The translations under genes were made by a program, and so were the position numbers. From the NCBI RefSeq assembly GCF_900188355.1, contig NZ_FZNX01000003.1, forward strand, positions 193,501 through 257,500: 64,000 nucleotides of DNA. Reading direction: 5' to 3'. The notes beneath the pieces are model-generated. The model searched no databases, was not told the DNA's origin, and was given only the letters and a program-made list of their open reading frames with translations. Positions within the stretch are counted from its first letter, which is position 1, and the number at the start of each line of letters is the position of its first letter. Below are positions 46,891-55,300 of this stretch, piece by piece. Source of the DNA: Lutibacter flavus. GTDB lineage: Bacteria; Bacteroidota; Bacteroidia; Flavobacteriales; Flavobacteriaceae.

Positions 46891-47166
46891 ATGAATACTG
46901 CTATGAATAAAGATATAAATAAGGAATTTGAACAAGCCTACGAGACAGCATCTAAAACGGACCTTAAACTCCCGCCAGATGTTATGCTTCAATTTTATGC
47001 CTTTTACAAACAGGCCACCAGAGGAAATAATTATGAAGAATCTTCAGGTGAAGTTAAACTAAGAAATGCTTTTAAACTAAATGCTTGGGTTCAATTAAAT
47101 CATCTTTCAGAGAACGAAGCGAAACAAGAATATATTAAACTCGTTAACAAACATTTAAAATCATGA
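46891..47166 (+). CDS. Acyl-CoA-binding protein
   Basis: A 91-residue four-helix ACBP that buffers long-chain acyl-CoA. Family residues are clear: FEQAYETASKTDLKLPPDVMLQFYAFYKQAT, then NAWVQLNHLSENEAKQEYI. ATG 46891, seven bases after the psd stop, is preferred to 46870, which would overlap psd. ACBPs are common in eukaryotes and patchy in bacteria; their place in a phospholipid operon fits delivery of acyl-CoA to lipid metabolism. The stop overlaps the next ATG (ATGA). Confidence 0.88.
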   Translation: MNTAMNKDINKEFEQAYETASKTDLKLPPDVMLQFYAFYKQATRGNNYEESSGEVKLRNAFKLNAWVQLNHLSENEAKQEYIKLVNKHLKS

Positions 47167-47777
47167 AAAATAGCTATTTACTAATTTTACTAATTTTATC
47201 AATTACATTTGTAACTTCTTGTAAAGAAAATAAAAAAAAGGAAGTTGTTACTACAGAAAAAGGTTATTCTGTAGAACCTAAAACTACAACCATAAATTGG
47301 ATTGCTTATAAAACTACTAGTAAAGTTCCTGTGAAAGGTCAATTTACGAAACTTAATATTGAAAATAATAAAAAATCTAAGACAGGATTAGAAGCTTTAA
47401 ACAATTTAAAATTTAATATTCCTGTAAGTAGCTTATTTACAAATGACACTATTAGAGATGGGAAATTAAAAAAGTTCTTTTTTGGTTCAATGAAAAACAC
47501 TTCTTTAATTTCGGGAACAATTCATATAAATAATGAAACTTCTGGAACTGTAAATATTGTTATGAATGGAATTTCTCAGGTATTACCAATAACATTTGTA
47601 ATAAGTGATCAAATGGTTACTTTAGAAGCCTTAATGGATTTAGATAATTGGCAAGCACAAACTGCATTAGAAGCCTTAAATGTTGTATGTAAAGATCTAC
47701 ATACCGGTCCTGATGGTATTTCCAAAACTTGGTCTGAAGTAAAAATTGAAGTGGCAACTTATTTAAAATATGATTAA
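47163..47777 (+). CDS. YceI-like lipoprotein
   Basis: A 204-residue lipoprotein: signal with lipobox VTSC (Cys 20), Lys-rich linker, then a YceI-type lipocalin barrel (TTINWIAYKTTSKVPVKGQFTKL; SGTIHINNETSGTVNIVMNG). Probably binds an isoprenoid or other lipid at the periplasmic face. Last gene of the rsfS-to-ACBP cluster, overlapping ACBP by four bases. Distinct in sequence from the HxlR-linked YceI protein. Confidence 0.78.
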   Translation: MKNSYLLILLILSITFVTSCKENKKKEVVTTEKGYSVEPKTTTINWIAYKTTSKVPVKGQFTKLNIENNKKSKTGLEALNNLKFNIPVSSLFTNDTIRDGKLKKFFFGSMKNTSLISGTIHINNETSGTVNIVMNGISQVLPITFVISDQMVTLEALMDLDNWQAQTALEALNVVCKDLHTGPDGISKTWSEVKIEVATYLKYD

Positions 47778-48200
47778 TTTGAGCTATTATTTTTAACCCA
47801 AATAGGTGTTGTATAAACTTTCGCACACTTCACTCCTATAATCAAATAATATTATATCTCTTATTATTTTTTATTAAATAATTTGCAACTCCAATTATGG
47901 ATAAAAAAGATGTATTAAAGGATTTCATCTTCTTTTTTTCTGTAATATCATTTTGATATACTTTTATTTTCTAGTTCCATCAAAAAAGAAAAATTGTAAT
48001 TGGTTTGCTATTCCATACAATTAAAATTTACTCTTATTGTTTTTTGGTTATAAGCATTCAATAATCTTACAAAATATTTACGATTTAGTGAATTATTTTA
48101 CGATTTGAAAACTACTTCATGAAATTTGTTTTTAATTTTATAAGAACTCCAACCTTTTTTAATAAGATTAAATCAAAGATCTAAATAAACTATTTAGAAC
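47778..48200. promoter_or_regulatory. 423-base gene-free region upstream of the YiiX-like gene
   Basis: No gene seen. It contains a direct repeat TTTACGATTT at 48077-48086 and 48097-48106 (20-base spacing, same face of the helix) and an inverted repeat CTAAATA-AAC-TATTTAG at 48181-48197, three bases before the ATG at 48201. These look like a regulator site and a start-site-occluding hairpin, respectively. No clear TAnnTTTG match. Confidence 0.35.
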
Positions 48201-48821
48201 ATGTTAATTGCCAAAAAATACTGTGCAAAAAAAAATGGAGTTCTATTATTTTTAGTATTGATCTTGTTACTTTTGTTTTCTTACCTAAAATTTTATCAAA
48301 GAATTACAGTAAAAAATATTATTCATTTTAAAAACCTCCATAATGGGGATATAGTATTACGTTGTGGTAGATCTACAGAAAGTTTTACTGTTTATTTAGT
48401 AGATGACAATTCTGAGTTTACACACATAGGTATTATCTCTTTAGAAAATGACATTCCATATGTAATTCATTCAGTACCAAGTAAAACAAACTTCATACAA
48501 AAAGAAAAATTATCCATTTTTTTAAATTCAAAAAATGCTTCAAAATTTGCTATTTACAGAAGTAATTTCAATGAAGTACATTTAGATAAAGTTGTAAAAA
48601 CCGCTAACAGCTATTATCTAAATAAATATGTGTTTGACCCTAAATATGATTTAACTACAAACACAAAATTGTATTGTACTGAACTTGTTTTAAAAGCATT
48701 TAATGCTGTTGGTTCTCCATTAAAAGTAAAGCCAAAAGAATTAAACTATATCATAGGGAAACATTCTATTATTTTTCCATCTGAATTTACAAAACTCCCC
48801 TTTTTTACCAGAATAATTTAA
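48201..48821 (+). CDS. YiiX/YebB-like NlpC/P60 cysteine hydrolase, membrane-anchored
   Basis: A 206-residue permuted NlpC/P60 (YiiX) enzyme with one N-terminal membrane helix (about 13-31). The fold is marked by LHNGDIVLRCGRSTESFTVY, the His in FTHIGII and the catalytic Cys in LYCTELVLKAF, the circularly permuted His-before-Cys order of the YiiX group. Such enzymes hydrolyse amide or thioester bonds of lipids or murein peptides. Precedes a DUF4878 lipoprotein gene by 32 bases. Confidence 0.8.
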   Translation: MLIAKKYCAKKNGVLLFLVLILLLLFSYLKFYQRITVKNIIHFKNLHNGDIVLRCGRSTESFTVYLVDDNSEFTHIGIISLENDIPYVIHSVPSKTNFIQKEKLSIFLNSKNASKFAIYRSNFNEVHLDKVVKTANSYYLNKYVFDPKYDLTTNTKLYCTELVLKAFNAVGSPLKVKPKELNYIIGKHSIIFPSEFTKLPFFTRII

Positions 48822-48853
48822 TCTAAATAAATATTAATTTTAAAACTGTAATT

Positions 48854-49258
48854 ATGAAAAATTTAAAAATTTACGCAATCCTTTTAGTATTAGCAGTAGC
48901 TTTTAGTTTAAACTCATGTTCAAGTGGAACTTCAGCGCCTGGAGATGCCATTGTAAGAGCGTATGATTTCATAAAAAACAAACAATTTGAAAAAGCTGCA
49001 AAAATGTACATTTCAGGAAAAGGTGAAAAATTTACAGAGGCAGAAACAAAAAAAATGGAAGGTTTAGCTGCAATGGCATTTGAACAACATGAGAAAAAAG
49101 ATGGTGTTAAAAATATTGAAATAACAGAGGAAACAATAGGTGAAGATGAAAAATCTGCAAAAATTAAATTCATTGTTCATTTTAATAATGGAGAGACAGA
49201 TAATGAAAAAGCGGATCTTCTAAATATAGATGGAAAATGGTTAATTAAAGTTAACTAA
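48854..49258 (+). CDS. DUF4878 lipoprotein
   Basis: A 134-residue lipoprotein (lipobox LNSC, Cys 22) with an NTF2-like DUF4878 domain: IVRAYDFIKNKQFEKAAKMY, then beta strands ending NIDGKWLIKV. The family is of unknown function and is common in Bacteroidota and Neisseria. Probably transcribed with the YiiX-like gene; a strong terminator follows. Confidence 0.82.
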   Translation: MKNLKIYAILLVLAVAFSLNSCSSGTSAPGDAIVRAYDFIKNKQFEKAAKMYISGKGEKFTEAETKKMEGLAAMAFEQHEKKDGVKNIEITEETIGEDEKSAKIKFIVHFNNGETDNEKADLLNIDGKWLIKVN

Positions 49259-49264
49259 TAAATT

Positions 49265-49304
49265 AAAACCCCTTAGTTATAAATATACCTAAGGGGTTTT
49301 AAAA
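49265..49304 (+). terminator. Terminator after the DUF4878 gene
   Basis: AAAACCCCTTAG (49265-49276) pairs perfectly with CTAAGGGGTTTT (49289-49300) across a 12-base loop. Confidence 0.8.
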
Positions 49305-49344
49305 TTTAACTTAAAATTCAGTTCGTTAATTAAATATTAAAGTC

Positions 49345-51225
49345 ATGAAAATAAAAATACCTATTTTTATTATTGCTCTTACCCTCTTTTTCATAAACAA
49401 AACTCTTTCTCAAAATACAAAATCTTGTACTATTGAAAATGTGTCTTCAGAAGTTGTTTGGGATGCCGTTTTTGATGCATTTAAAGAATTAAAATTACCG
49501 CGTCCTTTAATTGCTACTCAACAAGGAACTGGAGAAACTAACTATTATAATTATAAAAGTTTAATGATTAAAAATAGACTACGCTTTAGAATTAACTATC
49601 GAGAGAACAAATTAATAATATCAATATTTAAAAGACAGTATTATACAAAATCCGGTTGGACAGATAATCCTTTGCCAATGTCTAAAAAGCAAGTTAAAAA
49701 AATTTTAGACCCCCTAAAAGAAAGGATTACCAGACTCACAAAAAATAAAACTGTTACAAATATCAATAACAACACACTAACAAATCAAGGTTCAAAAAAG
49801 CTTAAAAAAGCTGGAATTTATGAAAGTTTTGCTATTGTTAGAACTGGTGATAAGGATATGGATATACTTGCTATTCACGAAAATGGTACTATTGTAGGCT
49901 ATGATTTGTCGGATGATAAAAAAAATGTGAAGTCATTGGTATTCAAAGAAAAAGAAGATTCAGAAGCAATTATCATGTTCTTTGATGAGCAAGGGTTTCC
50001 GAAAGGAATGGTGACAGATCACATAATTGTTAATCTTTCTTCAATTGGAGAGAACATGGCTGAACTAGCAGTTCTCGATTTACAGGGTAACAAAATTGGC
50101 AAGAATAAAATAGAATTACCTGTTAATAGGCAAGCAGATATTAAGTTTCAGGAAGATAAAAATAGTCACGGACCATCAAGTTCAAGTGTCTTTATGTTAA
50201 ATAATGAGGATTACTTATCTATGTATATTGGAACTTCATCTACTCTCACTAAGGCTGTCGCCTGTGGAACAGGAATTGCTGGCGGAATGGCTGCTGAAGC
50301 AGTAACTATAGGGGCTGCAACACCACTAGTAATAGTTGGAGTAATTGCCGCCTGCGAATCAATTTATTTTGATTTAGTAGCAAGATATGTTGGCGAAGAT
50401 CATTTTATGTTTAAAGAATTAAATTTGGCTTCAGACATTTCTTCAATTATTTCAGTAATTAACCCTTTAGATATGAATAAATGGATTAATATACTGTCCA
50501 TAAGTAATGATGCTATTCCTAGTTTAAAAAACGCAGTTGAGGGAGGAACGAGACTTTTTAATAAATATTCTCCCAAACCTATAGATTTCATCACTTCTAA
50601 AAATGATTTTCAAAAAGAGGTAATTATAGCAAAATCAGACGCAGCCGATAAACTAGCCATTATTTCATTAGTTCATGAGGCAAGTGAGAAAATAAGTATA
50701 ATTGAAGAAAAAATAAAAGGATTACATAAAGTTGCAAACGAAACAAACTATCAGAAAATAGCTATTGATATTCAAAAGTTAGAAAAAAACATAGAACTTA
50801 TAAAAATAGAATACACTGAGAAAATAAAAAAAATTGCTCAAAAAAGAACTATTAGATACACTATTGAAAAAACTGATTCAGAAGGTCCATATTATAGTGT
50901 GTCTGGAGCTGAAATTATGGGATTTAAATGGGGGGAATATGGAGGTCCAAGTGTTGAAATGGAAGTGTTCTTTATCCCAAAAAGAACAATATTAAAGGTA
51001 AAACAATTTAGTAGAAAACTTCGATTCTATCAAGATTTAAAACAATTTTCTTTTTCTTTTGAAGATGGTTCAGATAATCCATTAAAATATGCTCTTTTAA
51101 TAAATGATAAAATTAGACAAGAAGGAGCAGTAAAAACTATACTTAGAATTAAAGATTTTGAAAAAGATGTAAAAAAACTTAATTTCTACAGATCAAATGC
51201 AAAAACAACTAAAATTAGTAAATAA
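49345..51225 (+). CDS. Large secreted protein of unknown function with Gly/Ala-rich hydrophobic core
   Basis: I do not recognise the 626-residue product. A signal peptide ends near LSQ (residue 23). Residues 28-130 form a compact alpha/beta region (SCTIENVSSEVVWDAVFDAF; IKNRLRFRINYRENKLIISI). Residues 155-295 are beta-rich. A Gly/Ala-rich hydrophobic segment covers 303-340 (VACGTGIAGGMAAEAV, TPLVIVGVIAAC) and could span a membrane. A coiled coil is likely at 430-500 (KISIIEEKIKGL, IDIQKLEKNIELIK). The C-terminus has EIMGFKWGEYGG and beta strands. It stands alone between two terminators. Confidence 0.7.
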   Translation: MKIKIPIFIIALTLFFINKTLSQNTKSCTIENVSSEVVWDAVFDAFKELKLPRPLIATQQGTGETNYYNYKSLMIKNRLRFRINYRENKLIISIFKRQYYTKSGWTDNPLPMSKKQVKKILDPLKERITRLTKNKTVTNINNNTLTNQGSKKLKKAGIYESFAIVRTGDKDMDILAIHENGTIVGYDLSDDKKNVKSLVFKEKEDSEAIIMFFDEQGFPKGMVTDHIIVNLSSIGENMAELAVLDLQGNKIGKNKIELPVNRQADIKFQEDKNSHGPSSSSVFMLNNEDYLSMYIGTSSTLTKAVACGTGIAGGMAAEAVTIGAATPLVIVGVIAACESIYFDLVARYVGEDHFMFKELNLASDISSIISVINPLDMNKWINILSISNDAIPSLKNAVEGGTRLFNKYSPKPIDFITSKNDFQKEVIIAKSDAADKLAIISLVHEASEKISIIEEKIKGLHKVANETNYQKIAIDIQKLEKNIELIKIEYTEKIKKIAQKRTIRYTIEKTDSEGPYYSVSGAEIMGFKWGEYGGPSVEMEVFFIPKRTILKVKQFSRKLRFYQDLKQFSFSFEDGSDNPLKYALLINDKIRQEGAVKTILRIKDFEKDVKKLNFYRSNAKTTKISK

Positions 51226-51257
51226 AAAAATCCCAGCTTAAAAGCTGGGATTTTTTA
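51225..51257. terminator. Bidirectional terminator between the 626-residue protein gene and ettA
   Basis: AAAAAATCCCAGCTT pairs perfectly with AAGCTGGGATTTTTT across two to four loop bases; A and T runs on both sides serve both converging genes. Confidence 0.85.
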
Positions 51258-51261
51258 AATA

Positions 51262-52953
51262 TTATCTAATCAATTTTTTATACTTAATTCGTTTTGGCAT
51301 TAAATCTCCGCCCAAACGTTTTTTCTTATTCTCTTCATAATCTGAGAAGGAACCTTCAAAGAAATACACTTGACTATCACCTTCAAAAGCTAAAATATGT
51401 GTACATATTCTATCTAAAAACCATCTATCGTGACTAATAACAACCGCACAACCAGCAAAATTTTCTAAACCTTCTTCTAAAGCACGTAATGTATTTACAT
51501 CTAAATCGTTGGTTGGCTCATCTAATAATAAAACATTTCCTTCTTCGCGTAAAGTCATCGCTAAATGCAATCTATTTCTTTCACCACCAGATAGCGTATC
51601 TACTTTTTTATTTTGATCACTTCCTGAGAAATTAAATCTACTTAAATAAGCTCTGGAATTTACTTGCTTACCTCCCATTAAAATCAACTCTTGCTCATCC
51701 GCAAAATTTTGCCAAATAGTTTTCTCAGTATCTATGTTTGAATGACTTTGATCAACATAAGAAATTTTTGCAGTATCACCCACTATAAACTCCCCTTTAT
51801 CAGGTTTCAATTCATTCATTATCATTTTAAAAATAGTGGTTTTACCAGCACCATTCGGACCAATAATACCAACAATTCCTGCTTGCGGTAAATTAAAATT
51901 TAAATCTTCATATAACAATTTATCTCCAAAAGCTTTTGAAACCCCTTTTGCCTCAATAACATTTGTTCCTAAACGCGGTCCATTTGGTATATAAATTTCT
52001 AATTTCTCATCCAATTTATTTTGATCTTGGCTCATTAATTTATCGTAATTCGCCAAACGAGCTTTTGATTTTGCGTGTCTTCCTTTTGGTGCCATACGCA
52101 CCCACTCCAACTCTCGTTCTAAAGTTTTTTGACGTTTAGATGCTGTTTTAGACTCCAATGCAAGACGTTTCGATTTTTGATCTAACCAAGATGAATAATT
52201 CCCTTTCCAAGGAATTCCTTCTCCTCTATCCAATTCTAAAATCCATCCAGCAACATTATCTAAGAAATATCTATCGTGGGTAACTGCTATTACAGTTCCC
52301 TTATATTGTTTTAAATGATGTTCTAACCAATGCACTGATTCAGCATCTAAATGGTTTGTTGGCTCATCTAATAATAATACATCTGGCTCTTGTAATAATA
52401 ATCTACAAAGTGCAACTCTTCTTCTTTCTCCTCCAGATAAATTCTTAATTGGCGTATCACCATCAGGAGTACGTAAAGCATCCATTGCAATCTCCAATTT
52501 TGTATCTAATTCCCAAGCATTAGCCGCATCAATTTTATCTTGCAATAAAGCTTGCTGCGCCATTAATTTATCCATTTTATCTGCATCAGAATATACTTCT
52601 TCCAATCCAAACATATCGTTTATCTTATTATATTCATCTAATATTGCAACAGTTTCAGCAACACCTTCTTTTACAATATCTAACACTGTTTTAGTATCAT
52701 CTAATTGAGGCTCTTGTGATAAAAAACCAACAGAATAGCCTGGTGCAAAAACCACATCTCCCTGATAACTTTTTTCTAATCCTGCAATTATTCTAAGTAA
52801 AGTTGATTTACCTGATCCGTTTAAACCTAAAATTCCAATTTTAGCGCCGTAAAAGAAACTTAAATAAATATTTTTTAAAACTGGTTTATTTGCTCCTTGG
52901 TAAGTTTTGCTTACCCCTGACATTGAAAATATAACCTTCTTATCGTCTGACAT
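51262..52953 (-). CDS. ettA: Energy-dependent translational throttle protein EttA (ABC-F)
   Basis: A cytoplasmic ABC-F ATPase that binds the ribosomal E site and gates the first peptide bond according to ATP/ADP level. The 563 residues contain two ATPase domains (Walker A GLNGSGKST and GPNGAGKTT; signatures LSGGERRRVALCRLLL and LSGGERNRLHLAMTL) joined by the P-site tRNA interaction linker around 240-320. No membrane segments. Length fits EttA rather than resistance-type ABC-F proteins. Confidence 0.93.
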   Translation of the reverse strand: MSDDKKVIFSMSGVSKTYQGANKPVLKNIYLSFFYGAKIGILGLNGSGKSTLLRIIAGLEKSYQGDVVFAPGYSVGFLSQEPQLDDTKTVLDIVKEGVAETVAILDEYNKINDMFGLEEVYSDADKMDKLMAQQALLQDKIDAANAWELDTKLEIAMDALRTPDGDTPIKNLSGGERRRVALCRLLLQEPDVLLLDEPTNHLDAESVHWLEHHLKQYKGTVIAVTHDRYFLDNVAGWILELDRGEGIPWKGNYSSWLDQKSKRLALESKTASKRQKTLERELEWVRMAPKGRHAKSKARLANYDKLMSQDQNKLDEKLEIYIPNGPRLGTNVIEAKGVSKAFGDKLLYEDLNFNLPQAGIVGIIGPNGAGKTTIFKMIMNELKPDKGEFIVGDTAKISYVDQSHSNIDTEKTIWQNFADEQELILMGGKQVNSRAYLSRFNFSGSDQNKKVDTLSGGERNRLHLAMTLREEGNVLLLDEPTNDLDVNTLRALEEGLENFAGCAVVISHDRWFLDRICTHILAFEGDSQVYFFEGSFSDYEENKKKRLGGDLMPKRIKYKKLIR

Positions 52954-52984
52954 CTTATCGTATTATTAATTTTTTTGATTTTTG

Positions 52985-53075
52985 GTGTTTAGTAGCTTGT
53001 ATTAAGTATCAAGAAATTCGACTTTCAAATTTTAAAACTTTTGGCTTTAAACTTTCCACCTTTTAAACTAAGTTT
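52985..53075. repeat. Low-complexity intergenic stretch with AAACTTT-type repeats
   Basis: The gap upstream of ettA holds imperfect iterations of ACTTT/AAACTTT (TTTTAAAACTTTTGGCTTTA and following), preceded by AAGTATCAAGAAATTCGAC. It looks like a decayed simple repeat rather than a gene. Confidence 0.35.
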
Positions 53076-53261
53076 TTAAACTCTCCCTTTTAAAGCATTA
53101 AATACCCAAGCATTCGCTAAAAATCCAACTCCAACAGCCGCAAATCCCCAACCAGAAACATCTCTATATCTAAATGCTCCTAAAGCAATCAGTCCTAATC
53201 CAGTTACAATCATTATAAATGTAGCCCAAGCCAATACGGTGTTTTTATTCATTAAACTCAT
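53076..53261 (-). CDS. CAL67264 family small membrane protein
   Basis: A 61-residue protein with two membrane helices (about 8-28, LAWATFIMIVTGLGLIALGAF; 35-55, GWGFAAVGVGFLANAWVFNAL) joined by a short FRYRDVSG turn. It matches the Bacteroidota-restricted CAL67264 family in size and sequence. Function unknown. Start could be Met 1 or Met 4. A GATATTTG near-match to the promoter element is about 24 bases upstream. Confidence 0.8.
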   Translation of the reverse strand: MSLMNKNTVLAWATFIMIVTGLGLIALGAFRYRDVSGWGFAAVGVGFLANAWVFNALKGRV

Positions 53262-53367
53262 TTAAATAAATTTATTAATTGGCTGCAAATATCGTAAAAT
53301 TTAGCCAAAATCCATAAAAAACGCCCTCATATTGAAGACGTAGAAAACAAAAAACATATATTAATAG

Positions 53368-54090
53368 TTAAAATCGCATTGGAACTTCTATAAATAGTAA
53401 CTGCGTTTTTTTAATTGCTTTTATTTCAAAATTGTTTGTTTGTTCGACACCAACAGCATCTCGTTTTGTTAACGTTTCAGTATCAATTTGTACCTCACCG
53501 TCAATAACCATCACATAAACCCCTTGAAATTCTGATTCTATTTTATAATTAAAGTCAGTGTTTTCGTCTAAATCAATTCTAGAAATTTTCGCATTTTGAT
53601 GAATAGTTAGTGAACCTTCAACTTCATTAGAAATTGGAGAAACCAAAACTTGAAGCTTGTTTTTTCGTTCTGAGGCTTCAAACTTTTTTTGATCATATCG
53701 AGGTTCAACTCCTTGCTCATTTGGTATTATCCAAATTTGAAATAAATTAATTTTCTCATTTGGTGAATTATTCATTTCGGAATGCTGCACCCCGGTTCCG
53801 GCAGACATCACTTGCACTTCTCCAGTTTCAATTGGAATCCACTTATTACTCATTGAATCTCTATGCTTTAAAGAACCTTGTAATGGTATTGTTATGATTT
53901 CCATATTATCATGAGGATGTGTTCCAAAACCCATTCCACCATCTATGGTATCATCATTTAAAACTCTTAGCGCACCAAAATTCAATTTTTCCGGATTGTA
54001 ATAATTTGAAAAACTAAATGAATAATTAGCTTTTAACCAACCGTAATCTGCCGTTCCTCTATCCTTTGCTCTATATATTTTTGTCTTCAT
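53368..54090 (-). CDS. Pirin family protein
   Basis: A 240-residue bicupin of the pirin family; bacterial members such as YhhW are metal-dependent quercetinase-like enzymes or redox-sensitive interactors. The metal ligands are visible: His-x-His in GTHPHDNMEI, a His in SLKHRDSM, and His/Glu in GTGVQHSEMN. The C-terminal cupin ends with LLFIEVPMRF. Lies near a FMN reductase and MarR gene in the same orientation but separated by about 107 bases. Confidence 0.88.
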   Translation of the reverse strand: MKTKIYRAKDRGTADYGWLKANYSFSFSNYYNPEKLNFGALRVLNDDTIDGGMGFGTHPHDNMEIITIPLQGSLKHRDSMSNKWIPIETGEVQVMSAGTGVQHSEMNNSPNEKINLFQIWIIPNEQGVEPRYDQKKFEASERKNKLQVLVSPISNEVEGSLTIHQNAKISRIDLDENTDFNYKIESEFQGVYVMVIDGEVQIDTETLTKRDAVGVEQTNNFEIKAIKKTQLLFIEVPMRF

Positions 54091-54160
54091 TTTTTTTTAA
54101 TTTAGTTAAAGTATTTCATCAAATACAAATAATAAACTTACATAAAACTCTATTTCTTCT

Positions 54161-54184
54161 ATCATTCCAGAGAAGGCAAGAATT
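54161..54184. repeat. Decayed palindromic repeat relic
   Basis: ATCATTCCAGAGAAGGCAAG plus AATT resembles, with substitutions, the TCATTCCTGCGAAGGCAGGAATCT repeat found in many flavobacterial genomes. It lies between the pirin and marR genes. Confidence 0.4.
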
Positions 54185-54197
54185 ACAAAAAATTATT

Positions 54198-54635
54198 TTA
54201 TCGTAATTTATCTAATAACTCGTTTAATAATTTAGCTTCTTTTTCTGAAATTTTATTCATAGAATCTCCAAGTTCATCAATCTTAATTTCATCTAATAAC
54301 GCCAATCCTTCTTTATTAATTTTAACATAAACTACACGCCTATCGTTTTCGCATCTAACGCGTTCAATCAATCCTTTTTCTAAGAGTTTATCCATTAAAC
54401 GTGTAGAATTTGGTGATTTTTGAACCATTCTTTCCTTTACCGTTTTAACAGAAATCGCCTCTTTTGCTCCTCTTAAAATCCTTAAAATATTGTATTGTTG
54501 TTCAGAAATATTAAAAGGTTTTAAAACTGAATTTCCAATATTATCTAAGTAATTAGCAGTAAACTTTATATTGAGTAAAGCCTTTACCCGGTCATTTGGG
54601 AACGTAGAATTTATATCTTTTGAAAAATCTCCCAT
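54198..54635 (-). CDS. MarR-family transcriptional regulator
   Basis: A 145-residue winged-helix dimeric regulator. The DNA-binding part is LRILRGAKEAISVKTVKERMV, PNSTRLMDKLLEKGLIERVR and the wing CENDRRVVYVKIN; terminal helices form the dimer. It follows the FMN-reductase gene by two bases, so the reductase and regulator are co-expressed. Probably represses this operon through the palindrome at 55209-55230. Confidence 0.9.
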   Translation of the reverse strand: MGDFSKDINSTFPNDRVKALLNIKFTANYLDNIGNSVLKPFNISEQQYNILRILRGAKEAISVKTVKERMVQKSPNSTRLMDKLLEKGLIERVRCENDRRVVYVKINKEGLALLDEIKIDELGDSMNKISEKEAKLLNELLDKLR

Positions 54636-54637
54636 CG

Positions 54638-55168
54638 CTAAATATTTTTTTCAAACACACTTACCAAATTCAACAGTTCCGATTTTAGTTCTAAATTAAC
54701 GATTTCATTTCCTTTAAAGTTTTCGTTAAAAAAAGGAAAACTTAAACTACCAACGATATTTGCACCCATATAAGGAAACCTGTCAAGAGCAATATCTAAC
54801 ATCGTTTTACCTCCTCTTGCACCAGGAGCAGCTGTTAATAGTAACATTGGCTTATCTCTCCAAACTTTTCCTTCCATTCTCGAAAGCCAGTCATATGCAT
54901 TTTTGAAAGCTACTGAATATGAGCCGTTATGCTCCGCTAATGAAACTATAAAACCATCTGCATTTTCAAATAGCTCATTTAACCGAATTAAATCTTTTGA
55001 AAATCCTTGCTCATTTTCTAAATCAATAGAAAACATAGGTAATTTAAAATCATTCAAATCAATTTTTACTAATTCTATATTGTTTATTAAGTCGCCCGCA
55101 TATTCTGCTAAAACTTTATTTATTGAATTTTTGCTGTTACTACCTCCTATTGTAATTATATTTTTCAT
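54638..55168 (-). CDS. NAD(P)H-dependent FMN reductase family protein
   Basis: A 176-residue flavodoxin-like reductase. GGSNSKNSINKVLAEY near the N-terminus binds the FMN phosphate, and LAEHNGSYSVAFKNAYDWLS and TAAPGARGG are family segments. Members reduce quinones, azo dyes, chromate or FMN. First gene of an operon with marR, suggesting induction by a phenolic, quinone or other electrophile. Confidence 0.87.
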   Translation of the reverse strand: MKNIITIGGSNSKNSINKVLAEYAGDLINNIELVKIDLNDFKLPMFSIDLENEQGFSKDLIRLNELFENADGFIVSLAEHNGSYSVAFKNAYDWLSRMEGKVWRDKPMLLLTAAPGARGGKTMLDIALDRFPYMGANIVGSLSFPFFNENFKGNEIVNLELKSELLNLVSVFEKNI

Positions 55169-55189
55169 TTTTTTAGTTTAAATTCTTTA

Positions 55190-55197
55190 CAAATATA
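55190..55197 (-). promoter_or_regulatory. -7 element for the FMN reductase-marR operon
   Basis: TATATTTG on the minus strand, 21 bases before the ATG at 55168; exact TAnnTTTG match. The -33 position would fall inside the palindrome at 55209-55230. Confidence 0.6.
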
Positions 55198-55208
55198 CAT
55201 AAAATAAT

Positions 55209-55243
55209 TTTAATTACCTAGGTAATTAAATTCTAGGTAATTA
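55209..55243. promoter_or_regulatory. 22-bp palindrome plus half-site, probable MarR operator
   Basis: TTTAATTACCTAGGTAATTA plus AA is a perfect 22-bp palindrome (55209-55230) centred on CCTAGG; a second half-site CTAGGTAATTA follows at 55233-55243. It covers the -33 region of the FMN reductase-marR promoter, the classic place for autorepression, and lies 70 bases upstream of the divergent carboxylase gene. A tandem TTATTTAACA repeat follows at 55241-55260. Confidence 0.75.
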
Positions 55244-55300
55244 TTTAACATTATTTAACATTCATTTTGTACTTTAGCTTTCATAAAATATCAATTATAA

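Noticed and set aside
47778..48200. tRNA or structured RNA in the longest gap
   Set aside because: No cloverleaf, T-loop GTTCGA or G+C-rich stem cluster is present; only AT-rich repeats.
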